Source: JBBRFH01 sp038224615 (lineage in GTDB: Bacteria > Planctomycetota > Phycisphaerae > Tepidisphaerales > Tepidisphaeraceae). From it: a stretch of 16,786 nt of DNA. Both the position numbers and the translations under genes were made by a program. Below the pieces are notes generated by a model. The model was not told the origin of the DNA, did no database searches, and was given only the letters and a program-made list of their open reading frames with translations. Location of the stretch: the NCBI GenBank assembly GCA_038224615.1, contig JBBRFH010000043.1, forward strand, positions 1 through 16,786, in the 5' to 3' direction. Shown here piece by piece: positions 6,389 to 15,160 of the stretch; positions within the stretch are counted from its first letter, which is position 1; every line of letters starts with the position of its first letter.

Positions 6389-6748
6389 AATGTTGGACGC
6401 GTTAGGCGAGAGAAAGTTCCGTCCAATCTGGGCCGCCGCGCGAATCCGTCCGCGCGGTTACAACGCAGTTATCGGACCAACTATGACGGTTTGTCTGCGG
6501 ATCGTCAACGCATTATCGACGCGGAATTGTCCACGAATCGTCACGAATTGACACGAATGAAGGCAGAAGTCAGACCGCCGAAAGGGCATAGACGAACGCA
6601 GAAACCCGATGAGTAATCAGTGCGCGTCGGTGCCCCGGATGTGGCTTCTCTGCTTATTCGTTCAATTCGTGAGTATTCGTGGACACCGCCTTTCAGAAGC
6701 AATGAACGGATTTGAGCGTTGGACGAAGGCGATCTAGCATCGCGTCAC
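6389..6748. other. Divergent intergenic region with inverted repeat
   Basis: About 360 bases lie between the ECF sigma gene (minus) and the UbiD-type gene (plus). The part next to the sigma gene (6389-6520) should hold its promoter, but no convincing -35/-10 pair was found. The rest is the CACGAAT inverted repeat (6521-6689) and its loop. No convincing short gene is present. Confidence 0.5.
6521..6689. repeat. Long imperfect inverted repeat with CACGAAT units (element E)
   Basis: The arms at 6521-6569 and 6645-6689 pair in inverted orientation. Both contain GTCCACGAAT, TCACGAATTGA, ACGAAT and GCAGA in the same order. The left arm shows CACGAAT three times at a 10-base spacing. The roughly 75-base loop has no evident gene. 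It sits alone in the divergent region between the sigma gene and the UbiD-type gene. Confidence 0.75.
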
Positions 6749-8317
<1,569 letters not shown>

Positions 8318-8639
8318 GGCAATACAGTTCACGAATCCTCCGCGTGGTTCGCATCCCGAAACCGCTTGAAACGGGGATTTTCCAGCGCGACCGGCCGGCG
8401 AGGCGGTCGAGATTTGGTTCAAGCGATGGGCGGCAGGACGGCGTTTTATCCGCTTTATCTCGATTGCTTCCCCGCCGCCCGACTGGAAAAGCGATCTCGG
8501 GTGACCCGGTTCGGGGGGCCCGATATCGTGCTTTGCATTTCGCGACGGCCGCGATACAGTGTGCGGCTCTTTCGCGCGGATTTCGCCGCGCGATCGTCGT
8601 TTTTTCGTCGACCCATCTCGTCGACCCAGTGAGGACATC
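8318..8639. other. Intergenic region upstream of tig
   Basis: This stretch of 322 bases between the UbiD-type gene and tig holds no convincing gene; the open frames here lack start signals and family resemblance. It should contain the tig promoter, but no clear -35/-10 pair was found. The only repeat seen is an 11-base direct repeat, TCGTCGACCCA, at 8605-8615 and 8618-8628, directly before the tig ribosome binding site. Confidence 0.5.
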
Positions 8640-10013
8640 ATGGCCGCTGATACTGCCGTTATCGAAGGCGCTGAAACCCAACAAGCCGCTCCCGCGTTTA
8701 TCTACCCGATCACCGTCGAGGACGCGGGCACCGCGACCAAGAAAGTGACCGTCGAGATCCCCGAAGCGAAGATCCAGAGCGCGATTGCCGAGCAGTTCAA
8801 GGAGCTTAAGACGCAGGCCGCCTTGCCGGGGTTCCGCCCGGGTCGCGTGCCGCAGAAGCTCATTGAGAAGAAGTTCGCCAAGGACGTGCGTGACCAGGTC
8901 ACCAGCACGCTGCTCCGCGAGAGCTACCAGCAGGCCGTCGAAAAGAACAACCTGCAGGTCATCGGTGAACCCGACTTCGAGGACGAAGCCAACCTCAAGC
9001 TGCCCGAGCACGGCGACCTGAAGTACAGCTTCAACGTCGAAGTCCAGCCGGAATTCACCGTGCCGGACCTCGGCTCGCTCACCATCAAGAAGCCCAAGGT
9101 CCAGATCAACGAAGAGCACGTCCAGCAGGCGCTGGCCAACCTCCGCGAACAGCAGGGCACGCTCCTGCCGGTCGAGGATCGCGGCATCAAGGAAGGCGAC
9201 GTCGCATCGGCCGACATTCATGTGAAGGTCGGCGAAGAAGTCATCCAGCATCAGCACGATCACCAGTTCCGCGTCCGCGCGGGTACGGTGGCGGGGCTGA
9301 AGATCGACGACCTCGCCGCCAGGCTCGAAGGTGCCAAGGTCGACGAAACCCGCACCATCACGCTGACGGCACCGGAAGATCACAGCAACGAAAAGCTTAA
9401 GGGCAAGGAAGTCGCGATCGAGTTCAAGATCAAGGACGTCCGCGAGATGGAGCTGGCCGAGATCAACGACGAGTTCCTCCAGCAGCTTGGCTTCGACAAG
9501 CAGGAACAGTTGCTTGCGGCTCTGCGCGAGGAAATGGAAATCCGCGTCAAGAACGACGTGCAGAACGCCATGCGTGACCAGGTTGCCAAGGCTTTGCTCG
9601 AGGCGACACCGATCGAGCTTCCCGCCAAGCTGAGCAAGCGGCAGGAAGGCCGGATCGTGCAGCGGCGTGCGGTCGATCTTCTCCAGCGCGGCATCCCCGA
9701 AGACCAGATTCGTGGCAACATCGAACTGCTCCAACAGGGCGCATCCGATGAGGCCGTCCGCGAGCTGAAGCTCAACTTCATTCTCAGCAAGATCGCCCAG
9801 GACCAGAACATCGAAGTGACCGAAAGCGAACTCAACGGCAACATCGCCGCCATTGCCTCACAGCGCGGCATCCGCCCGGAGAAGCTTAAGCAGCAGATGA
9901 CCAGCGAAGGCTCGCTGCAGACGCTGTACGTTCGCCTGGTCGAGCTTAAGGCGATCGACCGGATCCTTGAGCATGCGAAGATCGAAGAAGTCGAGCCGGA
10001 GAAGAAGGACTAA
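8640..10013 (+). CDS. tig: Trigger factor (ribosome-associated chaperone and peptidyl-prolyl isomerase)
   Basis: This 457-residue protein has the trigger-factor layout: an N-terminal ribosome-binding domain with signature GFRPGRVP (residues 64-71) that docks near the exit tunnel, then an FKBP-like PPIase domain (about 190-290, containing KEGDVASADIHVKVGE and PEDHSNEKLKGKEVAIEFKI). A long helical C-terminal chaperone domain follows. The signature sits about 20 residues later than in E. coli owing to an N-terminal extension rich in Ala, Gln and Glu. The start ATG at 8640 is preceded by GAGG at 8631-8634. The frame is open further upstream to 8559, but those residues do not resemble the family. 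hisS follows 160 bases downstream; a stem-loop and a small heptamer repeat lie between. Confidence 0.96.
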   Translation: MAADTAVIEGAETQQAAPAFIYPITVEDAGTATKKVTVEIPEAKIQSAIAEQFKELKTQAALPGFRPGRVPQKLIEKKFAKDVRDQVTSTLLRESYQQAVEKNNLQVIGEPDFEDEANLKLPEHGDLKYSFNVEVQPEFTVPDLGSLTIKKPKVQINEEHVQQALANLREQQGTLLPVEDRGIKEGDVASADIHVKVGEEVIQHQHDHQFRVRAGTVAGLKIDDLAARLEGAKVDETRTITLTAPEDHSNEKLKGKEVAIEFKIKDVREMELAEINDEFLQQLGFDKQEQLLAALREEMEIRVKNDVQNAMRDQVAKALLEATPIELPAKLSKRQEGRIVQRRAVDLLQRGIPEDQIRGNIELLQQGASDEAVRELKLNFILSKIAQDQNIEVTESELNGNIAAIASQRGIRPEKLKQQMTSEGSLQTLYVRLVELKAIDRILEHAKIEEVEPEKKD

Positions 10014-10049
10014 TTCGCTGCGTCTGCGATCCTTTTTTAAGAACACCCG

Positions 10050-10083
10050 CGAGGGGCAAGTAGCTGACGCGACTTGCCCCTCG
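10050..10083. repeat. Perfect 12-bp stem-loop after tig (possible terminator)
   Basis: CGAGGGGCAAGT (10050-10061) and ACTTGCCCCTCG (10072-10083) are exact inverted copies around a 10-base loop. The structure lies 37 bases after the tig stop. It lacks a downstream T run; a T run (10033-10037) precedes it instead. It may be an attenuating or RNA-stabilising hairpin, or a dispersed repeat, rather than a classic intrinsic terminator. Confidence 0.6.
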
Positions 10084-10109
10084 GCTATTAAACTGATCAA
10101 CGACAAAAT

Positions 10110-10167
10110 TCCAATGACCGATGAAGTGCCAACGTTGGTCATGGGACATTAGTCATTGGTCATTGGA
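10110..10167. repeat. Short heptamer inverted repeat, TCATTGG family (element D)
   Basis: TCATTGG occurs twice in tandem at 10153-10166. The inverted arm at 10111-10124 reads CCAATGA, CCGATGA. The loop is 28 bases and contains the palindrome CCAACGTTGG. The right edge, TTGGAG, provides the GGAG in front of the hisS start. It has the plan of elements A-C but carries no gene. Confidence 0.7.
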
Positions 10168-10173
10168 GCATCG

Positions 10174-11436
10174 ATGGCGATCCAGTCTCTCAAGGGTTTC
10201 GACGATCTGCTTCCCGAACAGACGCCGCGCTGGCGCGCCGTTGAGCGGGTGGCGCACCTCGTGGCGGAGTTGTTCGACTACAAGGAGATCCGCACGCCCG
10301 TGCTGGAGTCCAGCGAGGTCTTCCACCGCGGTGTCGGCGAGACGTCGGACATCGTCAAGAAGGAAACCTACACCTTTACCGATCGCGACGGCGCCAGCGT
10401 CACGCTGCGCCCCGAGGGCACGGCCGGCGTGGTGCGGGCGGTGATAGAAGCGGGGTTGCTGAACGACCAGGGCGCCCGCGCAAAGGTCTACTACATCGGC
10501 GCCAACTTCCGTCACGAGCGTCCGCAGAAGGGGCGCGTCCGGCAGCACCACCAGTTCGGCGTCGAAGCGTTCGGCGTGGCATCGCCGGAGCAGGACGTGG
10601 AGTGCATCGAACTGCAGATGACCTTCTACGCCCGCTGCGGCCTCAAGGACCTCGCACTGAACGTCAACAGTCTCGGCGATCGCGAGTCCAAGGAGCGCTA
10701 TCGCGATGCGCTCGTCGCGTACCTGTCGCCGAAGCGCGAATCGCTCAGCGAGGACTCGCAGCGCCGGCTCGAGACCAACGCGCTGCGCATCCTCGACAGC
10801 AAGGACCCGCGCGACAAGGCGTGCTGCGAAGGCGCGCCCAGCCCGGTCGCCTCGCTCAGCGAGCGATCACGCATGCACTTCGATCGGGTGACGGCGCTGC
10901 TGCAAGCGCACCAGGTGCCCTTCAAGGTCGACCCGGCGCTCGTGCGCGGCTTCGACTACTACACCGACACGCTCTGGGAAGTGACGGCCGGCGGACTCGG
11001 GTCGCAGAGCGCCGTGGGTGGCGGGGGACGCTACGACAATCTCGTCGAAAACCTTGGTGGCCGCCCGTCACCCGGCGTCGGCTTCGGCAGCGGGATTGAG
11101 CGGCTGCTGATCGCGCTCGAAGCGCAGAACGTCGCATTGCCGCTGGATCGCAAGCCGCTCGTTTGGCTCGCCCATCACGGCGACGCGGCGCGCGACGCAA
11201 ACCTGCTTCTTGCCACTGAACTTCGCGCAGCCGACATCGCGGTCGATCTCGACCTCTCCGGCCGTGCGATCAAAGCGCAGATGAAGATGGCCGATCGCGA
11301 AAAGGCGGCGTTCTGCATCGTCGTCGGCGACGCCGAACTGCAAGCCGGCACGGTCAATCTCAAAAATCTGACCCAGGGCGAGCAGACGACTGTTTCGCGC
11401 GGAGAACTCGTCGCAAAGTTTCGCGAACTCCTGTGA
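10174..11436 (+). CDS. hisS: Histidine--tRNA ligase
   Basis: This 420-residue class II aminoacyl-tRNA synthetase attaches histidine to tRNA-His. The opening LKGFDDLLPEQ is typical of HisRS. Motif 1 lies around residues 35-50, TLRPEGTAG at 77-85 and motif 2 FRHERPQKGRVRQHHQFG at 112-129. The histidine-specific LVRGFDYYTDTLWEV follows near 258-272, then motif 3 (GGGGRYDNL through GVGFGSGIERLL) near 284-312. The last 90 residues are the anticodon-binding domain. The ATG at 10174 is chosen because it starts the conserved block and has GGAG six bases upstream. In-frame TTG at 10156 would add six residues read from the repeat. The Shine-Dalgarno lies on the edge of the TCATTGG repeat. Confidence 0.97.
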   Translation: MAIQSLKGFDDLLPEQTPRWRAVERVAHLVAELFDYKEIRTPVLESSEVFHRGVGETSDIVKKETYTFTDRDGASVTLRPEGTAGVVRAVIEAGLLNDQGARAKVYYIGANFRHERPQKGRVRQHHQFGVEAFGVASPEQDVECIELQMTFYARCGLKDLALNVNSLGDRESKERYRDALVAYLSPKRESLSEDSQRRLETNALRILDSKDPRDKACCEGAPSPVASLSERSRMHFDRVTALLQAHQVPFKVDPALVRGFDYYTDTLWEVTAGGLGSQSAVGGGGRYDNLVENLGGRPSPGVGFGSGIERLLIALEAQNVALPLDRKPLVWLAHHGDAARDANLLLATELRAADIAVDLDLSGRAIKAQMKMADREKAAFCIVVGDAELQAGTVNLKNLTQGEQTTVSRGELVAKFRELL

Positions 11437-11444
11437 CAAGCGAT

Positions 11445-11548
11445 GTCATCCTGAACGAAGTGAAGAATCAACTCGCATTGGCGAGGCACGCCCGCTGACC
11501 AACAGGCCTTGCCGCGGCGAGTAGATTCCTCGCGGTGCTCGGAATGAC
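11445..11548. repeat. Dispersed imperfect inverted repeat (GTCATCCTGAACGAAG type, element F)
   Basis: The arms at 11445-11476 and 11517-11548 are inverted copies with about 23 of 32 identities, around a 40-base GC-rich loop. The arm resembles the GTCATCCTGAGCGAAG family of intergenic repeats, which I recall from many unrelated bacterial genomes. It fills most of the gap after hisS and could fold as a large hairpin at the end of that transcript. No gene is seen in the gap. Confidence 0.7.
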
Positions 11549-11661
11549 GGCGTCTCGCGGCTTCGTCCCGTCAGTGCCCCGGCGCGGTCGTCGTGGCGAA
11601 TTGTTTCATCTCGGACATCAGGGTTGCACGATCCGTCGATGCGCGCGACGATTCACACGCG

Positions 11662-12531
11662 ATGATCAGTGTCCCGGTAACGATCGAAAACGACTGCTTC
11701 ACCCTCGACGTCTGGCCGCAGTTCGGGGGGAAGGTGAGCTCGATCGTCGACAAGGCCGATGGGTACGAGCTGCTGTTCTCGTATCCCGCGGAATTGCCGA
11801 CGCGGTGTCAGTACGGCACGCGATACAACGATTCGTGGTACGCCGGCTGGGATGAGTGCTTCCCCGCGATCGCCGCCGGTGCATTTCCTGCACACCCATA
11901 CGAGGGCGTAAACAATCCCGATCACGGCGAGCTCTGGTCTCTCCCGACGACCGCCGTCCCTACGCGTGACGGCATCACCACGGTCTGGCACGGGTTGCGT
12001 TTCGGCTATCGGTTAACCCGCAAGCTCTATCTGGACGGCCCGTCGATTGTTGCCGAGTACACGCTGGTGAACCTGGCGCCGTTTGAATTCCCTTTCGCCT
12101 GGGCTCAGCACGCAATGTTTTCCCTGCAATCGCCGGTGCGAATCAGCCTCGGCGAACTCCCGCTCACGCCCGCCAAGAACAAGCCCGATGCGTTCCCCAG
12201 GGGAGGCATCGCCGGCTCGGTCGACGGCTTCGAAGGTTTGGACGTCGGCGGGCAGGTCAAACGATTTACCCGTGATCCGGTGAGCCAGACGCCCGCCGTC
12301 ATCGAGTACCCGCAGCGGCGGCGGAGATTGGTCCTCGCTTACCAATCCGAATCGCAGATTGATGCGTACTGGGGGATATGGCTGGACGGCGCCAATCATC
12401 ATTTCGGGATCGAACCGACTACGGGGCGTTCCGATTCGCTGCATCACGCCGTCGACGACGGTTCCGCCGCACGCGTGCCCGTGATGGGGCGGGTGTCGTG
12501 GGCAACGCGCCTGACGGTCGGCGTCGCCTGA
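11662..12531 (+). CDS. Aldose 1-epimerase-like protein (galactose-mutarotase fold)
   Basis: This 289-residue protein starts ISVPVTIENDCFTLDVWPQFGGKVSSI, the beta-sandwich opening of aldose-epimerase-like proteins (GG--SSI--K). Further marks are GWDECFPAI (about 60-68), HGELWS with a conserved His (about 85-90), FAWAQHAMFSLQ with a second His (about 147-158) and HHFGIEPTTGRSD with the probable catalytic Glu (about 251-263). Family members interconvert sugar anomers or related C1 epimers; the substrate here is unknown. There is no signal peptide, so it is probably cytoplasmic. The ATG at 11662 is preferred because the fold starts there; in-frame GTG at 11593 would add 23 residues of no family resemblance. 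It ends before a terminator-like hairpin at 12709-12730 and has no evident operon partner. Confidence 0.8.
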   Translation: MISVPVTIENDCFTLDVWPQFGGKVSSIVDKADGYELLFSYPAELPTRCQYGTRYNDSWYAGWDECFPAIAAGAFPAHPYEGVNNPDHGELWSLPTTAVPTRDGITTVWHGLRFGYRLTRKLYLDGPSIVAEYTLVNLAPFEFPFAWAQHAMFSLQSPVRISLGELPLTPAKNKPDAFPRGGIAGSVDGFEGLDVGGQVKRFTRDPVSQTPAVIEYPQRRRRLVLAYQSESQIDAYWGIWLDGANHHFGIEPTTGRSDSLHHAVDDGSAARVPVMGRVSWATRLTVGVA

Positions 12532-12708
12532 CGGCCGAGCTGTTGACGATTCCCCCAGATGGATTTGCTTTCGATTCTGCTGTTTGTGATGTTGTGAGCA
12601 GCGCGAAACGATTTCGGGATTTGCGTTAACTTCCTCGCCCCGACGCCGTCATTATTGGTGACAGCCCGATTAACAAGCCCCTGCCCCCTGAGCGCCCGGC
12701 GTGACCTT

Positions 12709-12730
12709 CCCCGCACGCGGGGCCTTTTTT
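12709..12730 (+). terminator. Rho-independent terminator-like hairpin
   Basis: CCCCG-CACG-CGGGG (12709-12722) is followed by CC and six T (12725-12730). It lies 178 bases downstream of the aldose-epimerase-like gene on the same strand, so it would end that transcript. It is the only hairpin plus T-run of this quality noticed in the window. Confidence 0.65.
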
Positions 12731-12747
12731 GCGCTGGTGCGAATGCT

Positions 12748-12774
12748 GCATTCTGAAGGATCAATTCTGAAAGG
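12748..12774 (+). repeat. Solo arm of the TGAATTC heptamer family
   Basis: This stretch differs from 79-105 (left arm of element A) at only 2 of 27 positions. No inverted partner is found within a few hundred bases. It is therefore a single arm or a decayed copy of the same repeat family, 12 kb from element A, between two convergent genes. Confidence 0.75.
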
Positions 12775-12793
12775 CAGACTGGCCTTTGATCTT

Positions 12794-13399
12794 TTAATTC
12801 GTTCGTTCAAAGAGATGTCGCGCGTGCATGTACGCGGCGAATCCGCCGACGAACATCGCGATGATGGAGATCAGCGGCATGGTGATGCCAGCTCTGACCA
12901 GCATCACGATCGCAACGATGTTGGCGACCGCGCCGATGATGCCCAGCACCATGCACGTCCCGAAGACGCCGGTGCCGGCGCGCCGACGCCACATCGCGAT
13001 GGCAAGGATCGCCGCTTCCAGCAGCAGGGCGGCGCCGACGACGAAGAAACCCATTTCTCCCCAGGCGTCGCCGGACAGCAGGTCGAAATACTCCACCGGA
13101 GCATCCCACGCCTTGCCCGCCGCGGCACCGGCGGCACCCCATGTGTAGGTCGTGTCGAAGGGCTTGCCGGCGATTCGTGTCATCGACCATTGGCCGAAGC
13201 GCATCCCCATGAACAGGAAGATCACTCCGAGCAGCAGCGCGATGCCGATATCGAACCCGAGATCCCACGGATTCGCCGGCCCCGTGCCGCTCATCGGCAT
13301 CACCCGCCGCGGCTGATCAGCGTCGTCCGCCGCGTCCGCTTGCGCCACCGGAGGTGGTGGCGGGGACTCGCTCAGCTTTGGCAGTTTTGAGAGGTCCAT
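12794..13399 (-). CDS. Conserved-type membrane protein of unknown function, four predicted helices
   Basis: I do not recognise a named family. The 201-residue protein starts with a soluble Pro-rich segment (PPPPP near residues 14-18). Four hydrophobic stretches follow at about 48-66 (FDIGIALLLGVIFLFMGM), 115-137 (EMGFFVVGAALLLEAAILAIAM), 144-167 (FGTCMVLGIIGAVANIVAIVML) and 170-190 (ITMPLISIIAMFVGGFAAYM). A loop of about 48 residues with GAAGAAAGKAWDAPVEYF separates helices 1 and 2. The ATG at 13399 is the first in the frame. The gene is convergent with the aldose-epimerase-like gene and divergent from the second ECF sigma gene. The helix pattern and codon use look genuine; no function can be assigned. 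Confidence 0.7.
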   Translation of the reverse strand: MDLSKLPKLSESPPPPPVAQADAADDADQPRRVMPMSGTGPANPWDLGFDIGIALLLGVIFLFMGMRFGQWSMTRIAGKPFDTTYTWGAAGAAAGKAWDAPVEYFDLLSGDAWGEMGFFVVGAALLLEAAILAIAMWRRRAGTGVFGTCMVLGIIGAVANIVAIVMLVRAGITMPLISIIAMFVGGFAAYMHARHLFERTN

Positions 13400-13790
13400 C
13401 CGCGAAAGTGTCGGCTTTGACCGCGCGATTGTCGAGACGTCGCTCCCGCATCCATCACGCCCGCACGCGCGTCGCGACTGCCTGCTCGGTCGCCTCGCTG
13501 GCTATCGTGCGGCGGGTCCGTCGTCGCGCTTAAAGTGAGACCGCGGGTTACGATCTGCGGGTCCGAGAATTTTGCTACCTGCCCGGTTGGATCAAACCCG
13601 CGGCGGGTGACTGCGACAGATTGCAGCACCCACCATCTCGACCCCGGGGGAAGAAAGTCGTGGATATTTGCTAATGCCCTGATCGGCCGGAGGTTATGAT
13701 CTGAGCTGGCGTGTTACCGTTGGGCACCGGGTGCGACAGATGTTACACCGGATCGGACCGCAATAACGGGGCTTTCCGAGCGTCTTCACT
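13400..13790. other. Intergenic region upstream of second ECF sigma gene, with spaced direct repeats
   Basis: About 390 bases lie between divergent genes. GGTTACGATCTGCG (13546-13559) returns as GGTTATGATCTGAG (13692-13705), and TGCGACAGAT (13612-13621) returns at 13732-13741. These may be regulatory sites for the sigma operon, but that is inference. No clear promoter was found; TTGCTA and TATGAT are present but 21 bases apart. No convincing gene is present. Confidence 0.4.
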
Positions 13791-14399
13791 ATGACGACCC
13801 ATGCGACGGATATGACCCTGAACCTCGTGCGCACCATGCCGGAGCCGGCAGTGGGCTTGGAGACGGACGAGTTCTTGCTCGGCCGAATCCGGTTGGGAGA
13901 CGCGCAGGCGGGCGAGCGGTTGGTGCTGCGTTATCACCAGCCGCTGGTGCGATATCTGCACCGGGTGACCGGGCAGCTTCACACCGCCGAGGAACTGCAC
14001 CAGCAGGCCTGGCTGAGCGTGCTCGAGCATATCGACAAGTTCGACCCGTCGAGCGGTTCGGGCGGGTTTAAGGCCTGGTTGTTCCGCATCGCCACCAACA
14101 AGGCCAACGACCTGTGGCGATCGAAGGGTCGCGAAAAGGCGGCCCACGAGGGGCTGCGACTGGTGGTCGACGGCGAAGTGCCATACGCCGGCCATCGGTT
14201 GGAGGTGACGGACGACGAGCGACGGCTCCGCGAGTCGATCGCCCGGCTGCCCGAAGCCCAGCGGCAGGTGTTGATGCTGCGGTACTACAGTGGCATGAAG
14301 TTCGTCGAGATCGCCGAAATGCTCGGCTGCCCACTGAACACCGCACTCGGACGAATGCACAAGGCAATGATCAAGTTGAAGGAGATGATGGAGGCATGA
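13791..14399 (+). CDS. ECF-type RNA polymerase sigma factor (second)
   Basis: This 202-residue protein has region 2 at about 43-111 (VLRYHQPLVRYLHRVTGQLH, AWLSVLEHIDKFD, FKAWLFRIATNKANDLWR) and region 4 at about 146-198 (LPEAQRQVLMLRYYSGMKFV, then EIAEMLGCPLNTALGRMHKA as the helix-turn-helix). The start is the ATG at 13791; Met8 is an alternative. The sequence differs clearly from the sigma at 5687-6388, so this is a separate ECF group. Its stop TGA (14397-14399) is also the first three bases of a TGACGAG heptamer arm. Downstream, after the 101-base inverted repeat, come an anti-sigma-like membrane gene and a third coupled gene, so this is probably the first gene of a regulatory operon. Confidence 0.93.
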   Translation: MTTHATDMTLNLVRTMPEPAVGLETDEFLLGRIRLGDAQAGERLVLRYHQPLVRYLHRVTGQLHTAEELHQQAWLSVLEHIDKFDPSSGSGGFKAWLFRIATNKANDLWRSKGREKAAHEGLRLVVDGEVPYAGHRLEVTDDERRLRESIARLPEAQRQVLMLRYYSGMKFVEIAEMLGCPLNTALGRMHKAMIKLKEMMEA

Positions 14400-14497
14400 C
14401 GAGTGTGGCGTGACGAGTGATCCGTGAAGCAAGCGGGTACGCCGGCACGCCCGAGTCCGACCGGTTTCACGTAACACTCGTCACGCCACACGCATCA
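14397..14497. repeat. Heptamer inverted repeat without a gene, TGACGAG family (element C)
   Basis: The left arm 14397-14431 reads TGACGAG, TGTGGCG, TGACGAG, TGATCCG, TGAAGCA. The right arm 14463-14497, read on the minus strand, is TGATGCG, TGTGGCG, TGACGAG, TGTTACG, TGAAACC, about 29 of 35 identities. The loop is 31 bases. It lies exactly between the sigma stop codon and the anti-sigma start, 9 bases before the latter. The plan equals elements A and B minus the four-helix-bundle gene. Confidence 0.85.
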
Positions 14498-14506
14498 TCA
14501 CTTACT

Positions 14507-15160
14507 ATGTCCAGTTTTCTGCAAAACCTCGAAAATAACGAAGCCATCCTGCTGATGTACCTGGCCAACGAGCTGCCGGCGCCCGATCGGGAGGAAGTGG
14601 AGGCGATGCTTAAGCACGACGCGAACCTGCGCGCCCAGTTCAATGCGCTGCGCGCCGCCTATCACCGCTTCGATCAGATGATGCTGCTGGGAGACACAAG
14701 CAACGTGCTGCCGTCGGGCTACATGTCCGCGCAGGTGTTCGGGCGAACGGTGCGGGAGCGCTTCGCGGCGCAACAGCGGTCGGTGGACGATCACGAAGAC
14801 GGACGCCGCCGCATGCACTGGGCGATTTACCCGGTTGCGGCGGCGGCGGTGCTGGCGATCGGGATGCTGTTCTGGTGGAAGAGCGCCAGCGATGACATGA
14901 GCAAGCCGGCGATGATGGTCAGCACCGAGTCGCGCGGCTTCGATGGGTGGAACGGCCGCCGCGGAACGGGCGGCGTCGGACGCGGGTACGACCGCTGGCA
15001 GTTGCCGATGGTCGATTTCAGTTCCGTCGCCGCCGGCAATCCGGCCGAACTGCCCGACGAGACCCTCGAAGCCTCCTTCGACCCGATCGTCCTGCCGCGC
15101 TACAGCGGTGCGCAGCGTCAGTTGGCTGTTCTCGATTACCTGGACCAGACATGGCAATGA
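14507..15160 (+). CDS. Anti-sigma factor-like single-pass membrane protein
   Basis: This 217-residue protein has a cytoplasmic N-terminal part (ILLMYLANELPAPDREEVEAMLKHDANLRAQ, residues 14-44) resembling the helical sigma-binding segment of ECF anti-sigma proteins but with no zinc-binding His/Cys set. It then has one membrane helix at about 105-124 (HWAIYPVAAAAVLAIGMLFWW). The outer part of about 90 residues is Gly/Arg/Asp-rich and has no recognised domain. The frame is open upstream to 14417, but that part is read from the inverted repeat, so the ATG at 14507 is chosen. It follows the ECF sigma gene and overlaps the next gene by a few bases. Inhibition of that sigma is inferred from position and layout. 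Confidence 0.75.
   Translation: MSSFLQNLENNEAILLMYLANELPAPDREEVEAMLKHDANLRAQFNALRAAYHRFDQMMLLGDTSNVLPSGYMSAQVFGRTVRERFAAQQRSVDDHEDGRRRMHWAIYPVAAAAVLAIGMLFWWKSASDDMSKPAMMVSTESRGFDGWNGRRGTGGVGRGYDRWQLPMVDFSSVAAGNPAELPDETLEASFDPIVLPRYSGAQRQLAVLDYLDQTWQ

Noticed and set aside
13372..13629. Minus-strand 85-codon frame upstream of the four-helix membrane protein
   Set aside because: It overlaps the membrane protein start out of frame, is rich in Arg/Ser/Gly without pattern, and lies in a region better explained as intergenic.
13668..13700. TTGCTA and TATGAT as a sigma-70 promoter before the second sigma gene
   Set aside because: The spacing of 21 bases is too long for a confident call.
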